A stretch of DNA of 64,000 nucleotides from Alkalilimnicola ehrlichii (GCF_003399765.1 NZ_NFZV01000009.1:88026-152025); one strand, 5' to 3'. Shown: positions 28,544 to 39,450, numbered from the stretch's first letter. The notes: generated from the letters alone by a model not told the origin. Numbers and translations: made by a program.

Positions 28544-30013
28544 CTTATCGAACCAGGGGCGCGCTTGTTCGAGCTGGCCGGCGAGCGACAGTAGTTTTCC
28601 TTCGTCGCCATGCCCGCCGACAAACTGCACACCGAGCGGTAAGCCGTTGTCGCACCAGTAAAGCGGCACCGACATGGCAGGGACGCCGGTCATGTTCGCT
28701 AGTTGTGTAAAAGGCGTGGCTGCGAAGTGTTGCAAAGCAACGCGCTCGATTTGACCGCTTTTTACTATTATCTTCGCCATGCCGATGCGTAGGCTCGCTC
28801 GTATGAGTTTTTCTAGCCAGGCAGGTGTTTTATGCTCGCCGATCACGCTGGGCGGCTGCGCCAAGGTGGGGGTTAGCCAGAAGTCGTAACGGTCGAGGAA
28901 GCTATCCAGTGCGAGCATGTAGGCTTGAGCCTGGCTAAGACAGTGTTCGTATTTTTCGACCGTCAGCGCCCGCCCGACGGCTGCCATCGCGAGGGTATCG
29001 GATTCGAAACCGGTTCGATCGGCGCCGGTTTCGAGCTTTGTTTCCTCTATGATCGCTGCGCATTGGCCGAACCAGATATACAGCCAATCCATGCACATTT
29101 GTTTCATTTCCATCGCCGGTTGCGCTTCTTCGACCTCATGGCCTAGATCGTCCAGCAACGTCGCTGCATCTTCTACCGCTTGGATGGCCTCCGAAGCGAC
29201 CGGGGTGCCGAGCGGAGAGGTTGTGGAGAAGCCGACGACGAGCTTGCCGGGCGGCGTTCGGGCCGCTTCTAGATAAGAGCGTTTAGGCGGTGCGATATGG
29301 AAAAGGCTGCCCGGCTCCGGGCCGTGGGTCAGGTCGAGAATCAAGGCGCTATCGCGTACCGAGCGCGTTAACACATGGTTTGTCACCATGCCGTGCATCA
29401 GCTCGCTGAGCGTCGGCCCCCAAGGGGTGCGACCGCGTCCCGGTTTGAGACCGAATAAACCGCAGCAAGCGGCCGGAATACGGATGCTGCCGCCGCCGTC
29501 GTTACCGCCTGCAACCGGCACAACGCCGGCAGCGACCATGGCGGCCGAGCCGCCGGAAGAGCCGCCGGGTGTGTGCTTAAGGTTCCAAGGGTTGCGGCTA
29601 GGGCCGAATGCTTCCGGTTCGGTAATACTTTTGACGCCGAACTCCGGCGTATTGGTGCGGCCGAAGGGAACCAACCCAGCCGCTTTCCAGCGGCGGACCA
29701 GAACGGCATCCTCCGTGGCGCGAATGTCGGCTTCTAGTAATGCTTGACTGCCTCGGTAGTGAGGTGCGCCGGCGATTTCCTGAAACAGATCCTTTACCAG
29801 CATCGGTACGCCGGCAAGAGGGCCTGTGGTGCCGCCGGCAAGCTGCTCGCGGGCGTGCTCGTAGAGGGGGTGGGTGAGCGCGTTGAGTTGGCCGTCGACG
29901 GCTTCGGCACGCTGGATTGCGATCTCAAGCAGCGCTTCGGCGGATACTTGGCCCGTATTTATCAGCTCAGCCATCGATATGGCATCGAGCTTGCGGTACT
30001 CCTCAAATATCAT
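28517..30013 (-). CDS. Amidase-signature family enzyme
   Basis: 498 residues. Ser-cisSer-Lys catalytic signature: Lys in PMLVKDLFQ near residue 73, and the two serines in TPGGSSGGSAAMVAAG and GGNDGGGSIRIPA around residues 150-175. The pattern, including the C-terminal TPFTQLANMTGVPAMSVPL, matches the 6-aminohexanoate-cyclic-dimer hydrolase-like branch of amidases. The physiological substrate is unknown. No signal peptide was seen. Confidence 0.92.
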   Translation of the reverse strand: MIFEEYRKLDAISMAELINTGQVSAEALLEIAIQRAEAVDGQLNALTHPLYEHAREQLAGGTTGPLAGVPMLVKDLFQEIAGAPHYRGSQALLEADIRATEDAVLVRRWKAAGLVPFGRTNTPEFGVKSITEPEAFGPSRNPWNLKHTPGGSSGGSAAMVAAGVVPVAGGNDGGGSIRIPAACCGLFGLKPGRGRTPWGPTLSELMHGMVTNHVLTRSVRDSALILDLTHGPEPGSLFHIAPPKRSYLEAARTPPGKLVVGFSTTSPLGTPVASEAIQAVEDAATLLDDLGHEVEEAQPAMEMKQMCMDWLYIWFGQCAAIIEETKLETGADRTGFESDTLAMAAVGRALTVEKYEHCLSQAQAYMLALDSFLDRYDFWLTPTLAQPPSVIGEHKTPAWLEKLIRASLRIGMAKIIVKSGQIERVALQHFAATPFTQLANMTGVPAMSVPLYWCDNGLPLGVQFVGGHGDEGKLLSLAGQLEQARPWFDKLPSLGTAG

Positions 30014-30050
30014 TTTCCTGTTATGGTGGTTAGGGCGTGCGAAGCCTAGT

Positions 30051-30080
30051 AGGCTGCTGAAAATGCTTTGTCAGCAGCCT
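30051..30080. repeat. Stem-loop between histidine kinase and amidase genes
   Basis: aggctgctga (30051-30060) pairs with tcagcagcct (30071-30080). It lies in the 122-base gap between two minus-strand genes. No U tract follows. The GCTGCTG core recurs in the hairpins at 4321 and 6649. Confidence 0.4.
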
Positions 30081-30135
30081 TGTATCTCAAAAATTCGTTA
30101 GAGTAGTGAGGCGAAGCGGGGTCTATGGTGGCCGA

Positions 30136-33100
30136 TCACCCATGTTTCAGTAGTTCCTCAACCGCAGCGGCGAGGCGATCTACCGTAAACGGTTTGCGGA
30201 GTGTCGGGGCGCTCGTCCAATCGTGTCGGCTGCCGGTATCGTCGGCGTAGCCGGTAACGAGCAGGCAGGGGAGCTTGGGGTGCAGATCGTGCGCCCGCCG
30301 AATGAGTTCTTGGCCGTTCATTTCCGGCATAGCGAAGTCAATCAGCGCAAGGCTCGGCGGTTCTTTCCGTGCAAGTTTAGCCAGAGCGTCATTCGGCGAT
30401 CCGACCGCTTCCGGGCTTAGACCCAGCTCATACAACATAGCGACCATGGAGGCGCGAACCTCGGCATCGTCGTCAACGACCAGGACTCGGGGTTTATCCC
30501 CCTCCCTGCGGGGTTTGACCGGTGCGGAGAAAAACGTTTCCTCGGCAGGTTGTACTGCCGGTTGCTCGGAGCGGGGAAGGAATAGCCAAACAGTGGTGCC
30601 CTCTCCGGGGCGACTGGCAATGCTAGCGGTGCCCCCGAGCTGCTTGGCGAAACCATGTACTTGGCTTAAGCCAAGCCCGGTACCTTTGCCGACTTCCTTT
30701 GTCGTATAAAAGGGATCGAAAGCTTTTGCCACTACTTCCGGGCTCATTCCGGTGCCTGTGTCGGAAATCCGTAGGCGAACATAGTCGCCGGGCTCCAGAT
30801 CGGCGGGCAGAGGAGGGGTATCGCTAATGGCATTGCCGGTAGCGATAGTGAGCTTGCCCCCCTCGGTAAGCGCATCGCGTGCGTTCATAGCTAGATTGAG
30901 AACGGCGTTTTCGAACTGGCCGATATCGGTCATGACCGGCCAGAGCGACTCGTCGAGTTCGAGTTTGAGTTCGATGGTCGGCCCCAAGGCGCGCTGCAGC
31001 AGTTCGGCGAACGACAGGATGAGCTTGTTGAGATCCGAGGGCTGGGGGCTAGCCTTTGTTTACGCGCAAAGGTAAGCAGCTGATCCACGAGCTTGGCTCC
31101 GCGGCGGGCAGCTTTTAGCGCATTCTCTAGGAGAACCGTTAGCCGTTCGTCCTTGTTTCGGCGCAGGACAAGTTCCAGACTGGTGATCGTCGCCGCTAGA
31201 ATATTGTTAAAGTCGTGTGCGACACCGCCGGTGAGCTGGCCCAAGGACTCTATTTTTTGGACCTGAACCAACTGCTCTTCGGCGTGGCGGCGTTCTTCAA
31301 CTTCCTCTTTCACCCGCTCTTCCAGAGTCTCGTTGAGTTCGCGTAGTTTTTCTTCAGCCTCCCGGCGATCGGTGATATCCATGACCGAGCCGACATAGCC
31401 CTCGAACGTACCGTCCGCTGCGAACCGGGGCGTGGCGGCGTCAATCACGCAGCGGTACTCGCCGTCGTGTCGTCGCAGGCGATAATCGAACCGAAACGAC
31501 TCTTGCTTGGCGTTGGCTTCGATAAAGCGTTCTCGGCTTCGTATCTTATCGTCGGGATGAACGTAAGTAAGCCAATTAAAGCCTAGGCTGTCGGCTGGGT
31601 CTTGTCCGGTAAACCGGTACCAGGAGCGGCTGAGGAAGGTGCAGTCGCCACTTTCGTCGGTAAGCCAGATCATGACCGGGGCATGGTCTGCCATGTTGCG
31701 GAAGCGTGCTTCGCTATCCCGTAAGGTTTGCGTGGTTTTCTCCCGCAATTGAGCCATTGCTAGCGCGTTATTAACCCTGGCCGTTAGCTCTTTGGCAGAG
31801 AAAGGCTTTACGATGTAGTCGTCCGCGCCGGCAGAAAGCCCTTCCGCGCTGGCCTCTTCTCCTGCCTGTGCCGATAGCACAATGACCGGCAAATCGTGTA
31901 AAGAGGCATCTTCTCTGATCGTTCGCAGCAGTCGGTAGCCGTCGAGCCGAGGCATCATGACGTCTGTCAGTACCAAATCGGGTCGTTTGCGACGAATAGC
32001 CGCCAGCGCGGCTTCCCCATCCGCGACTGTCTCCACATGGTAGCGGCGCTCCAGCAGGCGACACATGTACTTGCGCATATCGGCGTTGTCTTCGGCAACC
32101 AGAATGCGGGCGTGCTCTAAGGCGGGTATGCCGCCGTCGGCGGCCGGTTCCGTTAGCGGCGATAGCGGTTCCGCCGTGTCGTCGGCGCCGTCTTGACATA
32201 GGCGCTCGGGGTTGGTTAGGAGAACATCGGTTGTGTGCAGGAGGGAGGAGTGTTGTTCTGCCTCCATACATTGCTCCGCAGGGAGGTGGGCTCTGCCGCG
32301 GGGAACCGTGACGGTGAATGTGCTCCCCTTGCGCTCTTCGCTCGTGACGCCGACCTCGCCGCCGTGCAGCCGGACCAGCTCCTGCACCAGGGACAAGCCG
32401 ATACCCGTGCCTTCGAAAGTGCGGCCGCGCTGATCTTTGGTACGATGAAAGCGATCGAAAATGTGCGGGATCTCGTTGGCCGCTATACCTATTCCCGTAT
32501 CCGCTACCCGTAGCGCTACCGCATGCGTTGTCGTCTCTAGCCGTACGCGAATTTCACCCTCTTGCGTATACTTAAAGGCGTTGGAGAGCAAGTTAATGAC
32601 AATTTTCTCCCACATCTCCTTATCGACCCAAACTGGCTCCGGCAACGGGGCACAGTCCACCTTCAGTTGGATGCCGACACCGGTACAGGCCGATTGCAGT
32701 TGGCTGGCGAGGCCGGCTGTAAACTCGGCCAGATCAACCGGTTGAAAGCATGCCTGGGTGCGTCCCGCTTCAATTCTACTGAAGTCGAGCAGGTCGTTGA
32801 CCAGCCGGAGTAAGCGTTGCCCGTTTCGGTAAGCGATATCAACGAGTTCTAGACGGTAGGGGTCGGCGCCTCGATCGGGGTTTTTCCGCAGCTCCTCGAT
32901 CGGGCTCATGAGGAGGGTAAGCGGTGTACGAAACTCATGAGAGATATTGTGGAAGAACGTCGTTTTGGCGCGGTCCAATTCTTCCAATTCTTCGGCACGC
33001 TGTCGCTCTTTTTCTAAATATTGGGCGGTGCCGAGGGTTGTTGTGAGTTGGTCGGCGACTAAGCCAAAAAACGCTTCGTAACGGCTTTCCAATTCTCGGC

Positions 33101-34103
33101 GGGCGCTCATGCCGGCGATCAGATAGCCATGGGGCGGTTGCCCGGCGTGAGCCAGCGGCAGGCAGAGTGCCGCATCGGGCGCAATACTCCAGTCGCCGCT
33201 GGGCAGCGCGTGCTCGCGCAGCCCGTCTACCTTGACCGGTTGGCCGCGCGCCATGACTTTGCTTAACGGCCAAGGGGCAGCCTGCCGAGGAGCGAGTAGA
33301 TCGATACGCGACGGTTTCATCGGGCCGTCATAGTTGTCCAGTCCCGCCGTGGCGACCAAGCGTGCCGCTGCACCGTCCTCTTCTACGAGATACAGCAAGG
33401 CGAAGGGAATGTCGGCAGGGTTCGAGCTAAGGGTACGACAGGCAAGCTCGCCTGCTGCCTGCGGCGTTCTCGTTACCGAAGAATGGGTGGCGATATCGCG
33501 CAGTAGCTTCATTTCCCGGCGCCGTTGTACCTCCTCGGTAGTCTCCTGGCAGGTGATGAGCACGCCGCCAAGACCCTTGTCGCCAGGTACCGGGCTATAG
33601 GAAAAGGTAAAGTAAGTTTCTTCAAGGAAGCCCTTGCGTTGCATGGGCAGGAGCAAGTGCTCGTTCCAGACGGCCGGGCCACCGTCGAGAATACTCTCGG
33701 CTAATGGCCCGACGATAGGCCAGATCTCCTCCCATACTTTGGCGCCGGGCTCGCCCATGGCGTGGGGGTGCTTGTCGCCGAGGATAGGACAATAGGCGTC
33801 GTTGTAGAGCGATATTAGCTCTTGTCCCCACCACAGGCACATAGGAAAGCGGTTTTCCAAGACGATACCGACGGTGGTTCGGAGGCTGATCGGCCAATTC
33901 TCCGTAGGGCCTAACGCTGTCTTTGACCAATCGATCGATTGAATCAATGCTTTTGTACTGCCTCCCGGTGTTGGAACAGCTTTAGATGGCACGGATTCGT
34001 TCTCCTGGGTTGTCGCGACAGCAAGGAAGGTTCGGCGGCTTATGGCGGTACCGGTTTGCGCATAGCGCATTCCTTCGCCTCCACAAGAAGACGATGGCAG
34101 CAT
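30136..34103 (-). CDS. Hybrid histidine kinase with two kinase cores and two receivers (frameshifted)
   Basis: About 1320 residues after repair. Order: PAS-like N-terminus (WGQELISLYNDAYCPILG), GAF-like region, HisKA (phospho-His in FFHNISHEFRTPL), HATPase (NLLSNAFKYT, GTGIGLSLV), receiver 1 (LVLTDVMMPRLDG), PAS/PAC (VHPDDKIRSRERF), a second HisKA (GGVAHDFNN), second HATPase (LNLAMNARDAL, GTGLGLSQV) and a terminal receiver (LALIDFAMPEMNG). No transmembrane segment was seen, so it is a soluble kinase. The frame breaks at plus-strand G5 run 31044-31048; one more base restores APQPSDLNKLILSFAELL. The start may be 11 codons later. Confidence 0.88.
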
Positions 34104-34419
34104 TATTCCGGCACCCTGACACCGTTAGTCCATAAAAGCGGGGTTTGGTTCGTCGATTGTATTCGCTAGATAGCCGGATGATTCAAGCGATTTCCGGCTG
34201 GGTGGACTATCGTCTAAAAGTGGAGGAAAGCGATGTCTTGTGGCCGCGCTTTAATACTCCGCAAGCGGAGAAGCTAATGGTTCAATATCTAATCTTAGGA
34301 GGTCTTCTCTTTTCTATAGACTACAGTCAGATAGCCATCTGACTTTGTTGATCTTTAAAAGCTAAAAAAACGATAACCGCGCAACGCATTCTTGCGTATG
34401 CGATGAGGAGGAGAAAATT
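34104..34419. promoter_or_regulatory. Upstream region of lipase 1 with a leader hairpin
   Basis: 316 bases between the divergent kinase and lipase genes. A stem-loop agtcagat (34325-34332) / atctgact (34337-34344) with a following TTGTTG sits 76 bases before the lipase start and could be a leader attenuator or terminator. GAGGAGGAG is the ribosome site. I saw no clear sigma-54 promoter. Confidence 0.4.
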
Positions 34420-35361
34420 ATGAAGATAAAGACGGACAAGCGACTGTGGTCGCTCGGGCTAGTTCTAGCCTTATTGGTCGTGCTGGGTTGGCAGCCGGCG
34501 CATGCAAGCGCTGCCGAAACCAAGCATCCTCTCGTATTGGTTCATGGTCTGGCGGGTTTCGATTCGCTCGCCGGGGTGTATCAGTACTTCTACGGTATTC
34601 CGCGGCGGCTCGAAAGAGAGGGAGCCGAAGTTTTCCTCGTCCAGGTTTCGGCCGCCAATTCGAGCGAATGGCGCGGCGAGCAGTTGCTGGAGCAGGTCGA
34701 AGATATTCTCAGCATCACCGGCGCCGAGAAAGTTAATCTTATCGGCCATAGCCATGGCTCCATGACAGCGCGTTATGTTGCCGGCGTACGACCGGATCTC
34801 GTCGCCTCGGTGACGTCGGTCGGTGGCGTCAACTGGGGTTCCCGTGTCGCGGATGCGGTGGGCGGCGGTACTAACGGAGGGTTTACCGGCGCGGTAATCA
34901 ACGCCATGGGCGATGCGCTGTTCGGTCTGATCGATCTGCTCTCCTTCGGCTTCAACTCGATCGACACACGAGCCGCGCTGGCGTCGTTGTCCACCGAGGG
35001 AAGTCTCGCCTTTAATCGAAATTTCCCCGCAGGCGTTTCTTCCGAGTATTGCGCGGATAACGGCGAGCATGTGGTCGATGGCGTTCGTTACTACTCTTGG
35101 GGCAGTCGCGGTCATTTGACTAACGGTTTCGACCCTAGCGACTACCTGCTGTTGGCCATGGGTGCTGCATTTCGGGGAGAGCAGAACGACGGTTTGGTTT
35201 CCGTTTGTAGTCAGCAGCTTGGGCAATCGGTGGGTTTCTTCCGGCGGATGAATCATCTCGATCAAGTCAATCAGATCGCCGGTTTTACCCCCTTGCTCGG
35301 TACTAATCCCAACACTGTATGGCGCAACCACGCTAATCGGCTAAAGAACGACGGGCTTTAA
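34420..35361 (+). CDS. Secreted triacylglycerol lipase 1 (foldase-dependent)
   Basis: 313 residues with a Sec signal peptide (about 1-31). It is a family I lipase: oxyanion-hole loop HGLAGFDS, nucleophile elbow GHSHGS, and catalytic His in RMNHLDQVNQ. Two cysteines (SEYCADNG and VSVCSQQ) sit where Pseudomonas-type lipases form a disulfide. It is exported and folded in the periplasm by the Lif foldase encoded next. A second lipase at 46205-47143 is a close paralog. A hairpin separates lipase and foldase genes. Confidence 0.94.
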   Translation: MKIKTDKRLWSLGLVLALLVVLGWQPAHASAAETKHPLVLVHGLAGFDSLAGVYQYFYGIPRRLEREGAEVFLVQVSAANSSEWRGEQLLEQVEDILSITGAEKVNLIGHSHGSMTARYVAGVRPDLVASVTSVGGVNWGSRVADAVGGGTNGGFTGAVINAMGDALFGLIDLLSFGFNSIDTRAALASLSTEGSLAFNRNFPAGVSSEYCADNGEHVVDGVRYYSWGSRGHLTNGFDPSDYLLLAMGAAFRGEQNDGLVSVCSQQLGQSVGFFRRMNHLDQVNQIAGFTPLLGTNPNTVWRNHANRLKNDGL

Positions 35362-35397
35362 GACAGCCTACTCGGTTGGCTTTAGCTGCCCGAGAGT

Positions 35398-35425
35398 GGA
35401 AAGCGGCGCTATTGCGCCGCTTTCC
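35398..35425 (+). terminator. Lipase-foldase intergenic hairpin, copy 1
   Basis: Perfect 12-bp stem ggaaagcggcgc (35398-35409) / gcgccgctttcc (35414-35425), loop TATT, then TTGTG. It stands 36 bases after the lipase stop and before the foldase, so it may attenuate foldase transcription or stabilise the lipase mRNA. Confidence 0.75.
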
Positions 35426-35472
35426 TTGTGCTGAGGCGAATACCGAGCAGCAAGTTTTGCAGGGGGAGGTTT

Positions 35473-36515
35473 ATGAGGAAGACTCCGTTAGCGTTGGTCG
35501 GTGTCGGCCTGATCGCAGGCGTTGCGGTCAGCGTGGGGCTGTTTCGCGGCAGCGATGAGCCTATGTCTGCGGTAAGCGTCGACCGGCCGGGCGAGGCGCC
35601 GGTGTTGGCGGCATCGGGTATCGCGGAAGAAGCGCCAGCGCTCAGTGCCGAGGAGGCCTTTAACGCATTCATGCAAGCACCGGAACTGCGAGGTGTTGAC
35701 GTTGCCGGTAGCGTTAATGTGGATGCTAACGGCGCCTTGATTCTGGACCTCGATTTACGCGATCTGATCGATTTCTTTCTTGCCGGTATCCAAAGCGAAG
35801 AGGATTTGCCGCTCGTGCGTACCGCCTTACTCGGGTATTTGCAGTCGCTCGGCCTTGCCAACCCCGTCATCGATGAAGTGCTCGCGGTCATGGATCGCTA
35901 TGTCGAATATTTGCTGGCGGCGGAGGCGGCCGATGGGTATGAGACGGATGACCTGGCGCGTCGTCTGGAGAGGCTACATCACCTACGGCGGGAAACCCTG
36001 GGCCTTGAACTGGCAGAAGCTTTTTTCGCCGAGGAGGAGGCCTATGACCGCTATAGCATTGAGCTACGGCGGATTCTGGCGGACGCGAGTCTGACGCCGG
36101 CGCAGCGTGAGCAGCAGTTGGCGGCGATTGAGGCGTGGTTGCCGGAAACAATCGTGGCGCAACAGCAGCGAGCGGCCACCATTCATAACACCCGTGAGGA
36201 GGTAGCGGTGCTGCGCGAACAGGGTGCCAGCGATACCGAGATCTATCGGTTACGGGCCGAGCGCTTTGGTTCGGAGGCTGCCGAGCGGCTGGCCCAGCGC
36301 GACGCCGAGCGCTCCCAATGGCAGCGCCGTGTGGCTGCGTATCGCACCGAGCGCGATGCAGTACTCAACAATCCAGGCCTGAGCGACGACGATAAGGAAC
36401 AGGCCTTACAACGCCTGATGCAGGAGCATTTTCCGAACCCGAAGCGAGACGGCTGCGTGCGCTGGAGCGGATTAATGCGGAAGAGCGGGAGAGGCCGGCG
36501 GCCGAAGGCGACTAA
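35473..36515 (+). CDS. Lipase-specific foldase 1 (Lif), C-terminal frame break
   Basis: About 348 residues; GGGGGAGG lies 7 bases before the ATG. An N-terminal membrane anchor (PLALVGVGLIAGVAVSVGLF) and an alpha-helical periplasmic body follow. The region LDLDLRDLIDFFLAGIQSEED corresponds to the conserved Lif motif. The frame is lost at the T4 run 36429-36432; one extra T gives FSEPEARRLRALERIN and a stop at 36515. The paralogous foldase ends the same way (FSEPERRRLRAL), confirming the repair. It folds lipase 1 in the periplasm. Confidence 0.9.
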
Positions 36516-36526
36516 AAGTCGCCTTC
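36504..36526. terminator. Bidirectional terminator overlapping two stop codons
   Basis: gaaggcgact (36504-36513) pairs perfectly with agtcgccttc (36517-36526) across AAA. The convergent foldase and PPOX-protein stops both lie in the stem and loop (36512-36515). Its fit to the repaired foldase end supports that frame correction. Confidence 0.7.
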
Positions 36527-37090
36527 CTGCAACAAGCTGTCAGAGGGAGGAACCAAAGTCATCTTCGGGATTCTGGCGCGGCAATTGCCGTAAACCTGCT
36601 CTACCGTCACCAGCACATAGCGCCGTGCGGTCGGCCAGACAGCTTGCATCTCATCCCATCGCTCGATGATTTCCACGGCTCCGTTAACACGCGCCCGTAG
36701 CCGGTTCTCGAAGTCGATGAACAATATGCCGATATGCGGATTCGTCAGCATATTGCCTAAGGAGTTGAAAAGATTATTTCCCTTAAAGTCCGGGAAAACG
36801 AGCCGTTTCTCGTCCAATACTTTTAGCAAAGGTAAGGGCTGTCCGGAGGCGTTGTACTCACGGCCTCGAAAACTGCAATCGCAATCTCCGGCATCGTTGG
36901 CCGTGGCGATGAAGAAGAACGGCAAATCCTCGATGAAGGTGCTCATGGAGGTTGGAATGGTCTCGTGAATCATGTTCGGGAGGTTATGCTCGTTCCAAGC
37001 ATGTTCCGCTCCAAAGCGCTTCTGCGCCTCGATTTCGCCTCTATGCAGAATATCCTCTACCCGGCGAGACCCGTTTCGCTTCTTAACCAT
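36512..37090 (-). CDS. Pyridoxamine 5'-phosphate oxidase-like FMN-binding protein
   Basis: 192 residues; the ATG has GGAG 8 bases upstream (a GTG three codons earlier lacks one). It shows the split-barrel FMN-binding pattern: FFIATANDAGDCDCSFRG, LVFPDFKGNNLFNSLGNMLTNPHIGILFIDF, then LRARVNGAVEI. These resemble general stress or PPOX-class flavoproteins. The ligand and reaction are not known. It converges with the foldase gene, sharing 4 bases. Confidence 0.88.
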   Translation of the reverse strand: MVKKRNGSRRVEDILHRGEIEAQKRFGAEHAWNEHNLPNMIHETIPTSMSTFIEDLPFFFIATANDAGDCDCSFRGREYNASGQPLPLLKVLDEKRLVFPDFKGNNLFNSLGNMLTNPHIGILFIDFENRLRARVNGAVEIIERWDEMQAVWPTARRYVLVTVEQVYGNCRARIPKMTLVPPSDSLLQEGDF

Positions 37091-37523
37091 CCTATCCACT
37101 CCATGTGTTTATCGCGTCCGCCGTGGTTGCGGAACTGCGCGGACGCCTTAGGCAGAACGATATTGTGGCAGCGTCTGCGAAACAAGACCCGCCGACTGCG
37201 ACAGGTGATCGGCCACTCGCCCGATTAGACTCAAACTAACCTCTTTGTAGTCATGACCAACTAGCGAACCGGCTTGCTGTTATCGGCAGTAAATTGCGGT
37301 GATGGATTGTAACGTTTTGATTGTTTTTGCTTTTATTCGCTGTTTGCAGGTAAGGGCGTGTCGCTACGAATGCTTATGCCGCGCCTGTTGACGAGGCAAA
37401 GCGTCTGACCGTGTAGCTAAAGTGCCAAAACGTGAAAGCGTGTCATGTTTTGCATCGGTTATGGTATTTGCGGATGCTGGGCATCCAACTAATAAAAAAA
37501 CAAAGGATTGGAGGAGACTCCCA
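37091..37523. promoter_or_regulatory. Upstream region of the PETase-like gene
   Basis: 433 bases between divergent genes, with no gene seen. The part from 37300 to 37350 is T-rich and may hold the promoter. GGAGGAG at about 37510 is the ribosome site of the hydrolase. Confidence 0.45.
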
Positions 37524-38441
37524 ATGAGTTCAATCATAAAGCGTAAGCTGGCGTCGTTGTTTGCTTTTTCCGCGGCAATGTTGCTGAGCACCTCTGTATG
37601 GTCGATGAATCCGGGCGATGTGCCGGATACATGCGAAGGGGATTGCGGCTATGCCCGTGGCCCGGATCCGACAGAGTCTTTTCTTGAAGCCGATAGCGGT
37701 CCGTACACGATCGCTACCTCTAATGTTAGCTCCTTAGTGCGCGGTTTTGGCGGAGGGACTATCTATTACCCGGTTAACGCCGAAGGCACGATGGCGGCCA
37801 TTGTCGTGATTCCGGGCTATATGTCCTATCAGTCCTCGATCTCTTTCTGGGGGCCGCGCTTGGCTTCTCACGGTTTCGTGGTGATGACGATCGATACCAA
37901 CCGTATCAGCGATCAGCCGCCTTCCCGTCGCGACCAAATCGAAGCGGCGCTAGAGTACCTGGTCGATCAAAGCAACTCATCGCGCAGCCCGATCAACGGG
38001 ATGGTCGATCCGAATCGCCTTGGTGCGGTCGGTTGGTCTATGGGCGGCGGCGGTACGCTGCGTTTAGCTGCCGATGACGGTATCCAAGCGGCCATTGGCC
38101 TTGCACCCTGGAACACGTCCAGTTTGGGCTTCCGCAGCATCGAGACGCCGACGCTGATTTTCGCGTGCGAACGCGACAGCATCGCCCCGGTTCGTTCCCA
38201 CGCGTCGCCGTTCTACAACGCCATTCCAAGCTCTACGGATAAGGCCTATTTCGAGATCAGCGGCGGTAATCACTATTGCGCCAACGGCAGCAACCGTTAC
38301 GACGCCTTACTCGGCAAGTACGGTGTGGCTTGGATGAAGCTACATCTCGATCAAGACCAACGCTACGCGCCATTCCTCTGCGGTCCGAACCATGAGCGCG
38401 ACCGTCAGATCTCAGAACATCGGAGTACTTGTCCGTTCTGA
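37524..38441 (+). CDS. Type II PETase-like polyester hydrolase (cutinase-like)
   Basis: 305 residues with a signal peptide (about 1-27). Alignment from memory with Ideonella PETase is strong throughout: [64 protein letters not shown]. Triad: Ser172, Asp218, His250. Oxyanion hole: Tyr99 and Met173; the subsite Trp is Trp196. Cys215 and Cys252 form the extra disulfide of type II enzymes, and Cys286-Cys303 the C-terminal one. Tyr251 occupies the position that is Ser238 in Ideonella. Cys37 and Cys41 could form an N-terminal disulfide. It should hydrolyse aliphatic polyesters or cutin; activity on PET is unproven. Confidence 0.93.
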   Translation: MSSIIKRKLASLFAFSAAMLLSTSVWSMNPGDVPDTCEGDCGYARGPDPTESFLEADSGPYTIATSNVSSLVRGFGGGTIYYPVNAEGTMAAIVVIPGYMSYQSSISFWGPRLASHGFVVMTIDTNRISDQPPSRRDQIEAALEYLVDQSNSSRSPINGMVDPNRLGAVGWSMGGGGTLRLAADDGIQAAIGLAPWNTSSLGFRSIETPTLIFACERDSIAPVRSHASPFYNAIPSSTDKAYFEISGGNHYCANGSNRYDALLGKYGVAWMKLHLDQDQRYAPFLCGPNHERDRQISEHRSTCPF

Positions 38442-38579
38442 GTTAAGGCTTTGATACCAAAGTAGTCGAGAGAACGTGTTCTCCTTACAAAGCCGGGTTT
38501 GCCTTGCGCAGGTCCGGCTTTGTGCTTAGCTATTAGGTGGATGATCCGGTCGATGACGGCAGAGGACTTTCGCTAGGCT

Positions 38580-39450
38580 ATGTTCCCTGATAGCAAGGTG
38601 CAGCCCACTTGCGCACGAACGCCCAAAATGTACTTTTGGTCTCGCGAAGTGCTCTTTCTGGGGACATGCTACGCGCGACAAGAGGCGCATCGATATGCTC
38701 AGGAAAAGCTGGTTCTTAGCCTCAAAGGCTACCTGAAAGTTCGTACCGAGCAAGGCCGCCCGATAAACGTCCGTAGTTGCGTCTTGCCGACCGGGCTAGT
38801 GGCCGACCGAGCGCTCTTCGATGCGTCTCAAGCAGTCGTCGCAATTTATCACCTAGCTCCCTTCTCGCAGGATTATGCGGCGCTGAGCAGCTTGATGAAG
38901 CCGGTGTTAAACGGTGTCTATCATAGCCACCCGAACGAGCGCGCTGCCATTCGGGCCGCGATCGCTATCCGTAACCGCCAGTATGTCTCGCCGGCGATGG
39001 CACGGGAGAGGCTGCGGGAGATACTTTTCCCGCCGGCATTGCCGATACTGTATTTCGTACGTTCGACCCCGTATAGTCGAAGTGGCGCGGCGTATACGCG
39101 AGTCGTCGTTGGAGAATATCCCGTTAAGTCAGTTTGCCGATGCAGTTCGGCTTTCTACGTCTCGGTTGGAGAAGTTATTCAAGGAGCAGGTGGGTTTACC
39201 GATAACGCAGTATCGGACTCGTTATCGCGTCTTTATCAGCTCCATCCTCATGGCGCTGGGCCATTCCATGACCGAAGCGGCGTTATCTGCCGGCTTTTCG
39301 AGTTCCGCCCACCTTTCTCGTGCGTACCGAGCGATTAACGGGATGACGCCTTCCGCCGTTTTCTTAAAACCTCCGTGTCTTAATACGATCGTCGACCGTT
39401 CGGCGCTTAACGTGGTGGCACCTGTGCTAGCAGGTAAACGGGCGATGTAA
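38580..39450 (+). CDS. AraC-family regulator (frameshifted)
   Basis: About 290 residues after repair. The N-terminal cupin-like part (MYFWSREVLFLGTCYARQEAHRYAQEKLVLSLKG) is followed by an AraC HTH domain (LENIPLSQFADAVRLSTSRLEKLFKEQVG ... AGFSSSAHLSRAYRAINGMTPSAV). The frame changes at about 39060-39070, near the C4 run 39067-39070; removing one base there joins the halves. It lies 138 bases after the PETase-like gene in the same direction, so it may regulate it, but that is inference. Confidence 0.78.

Noticed and set aside
34145..34342. 65-residue reading frame ahead of lipase 1
   Set aside because: No ribosome site, lies in the promoter/leader region, and runs into the leader hairpin.
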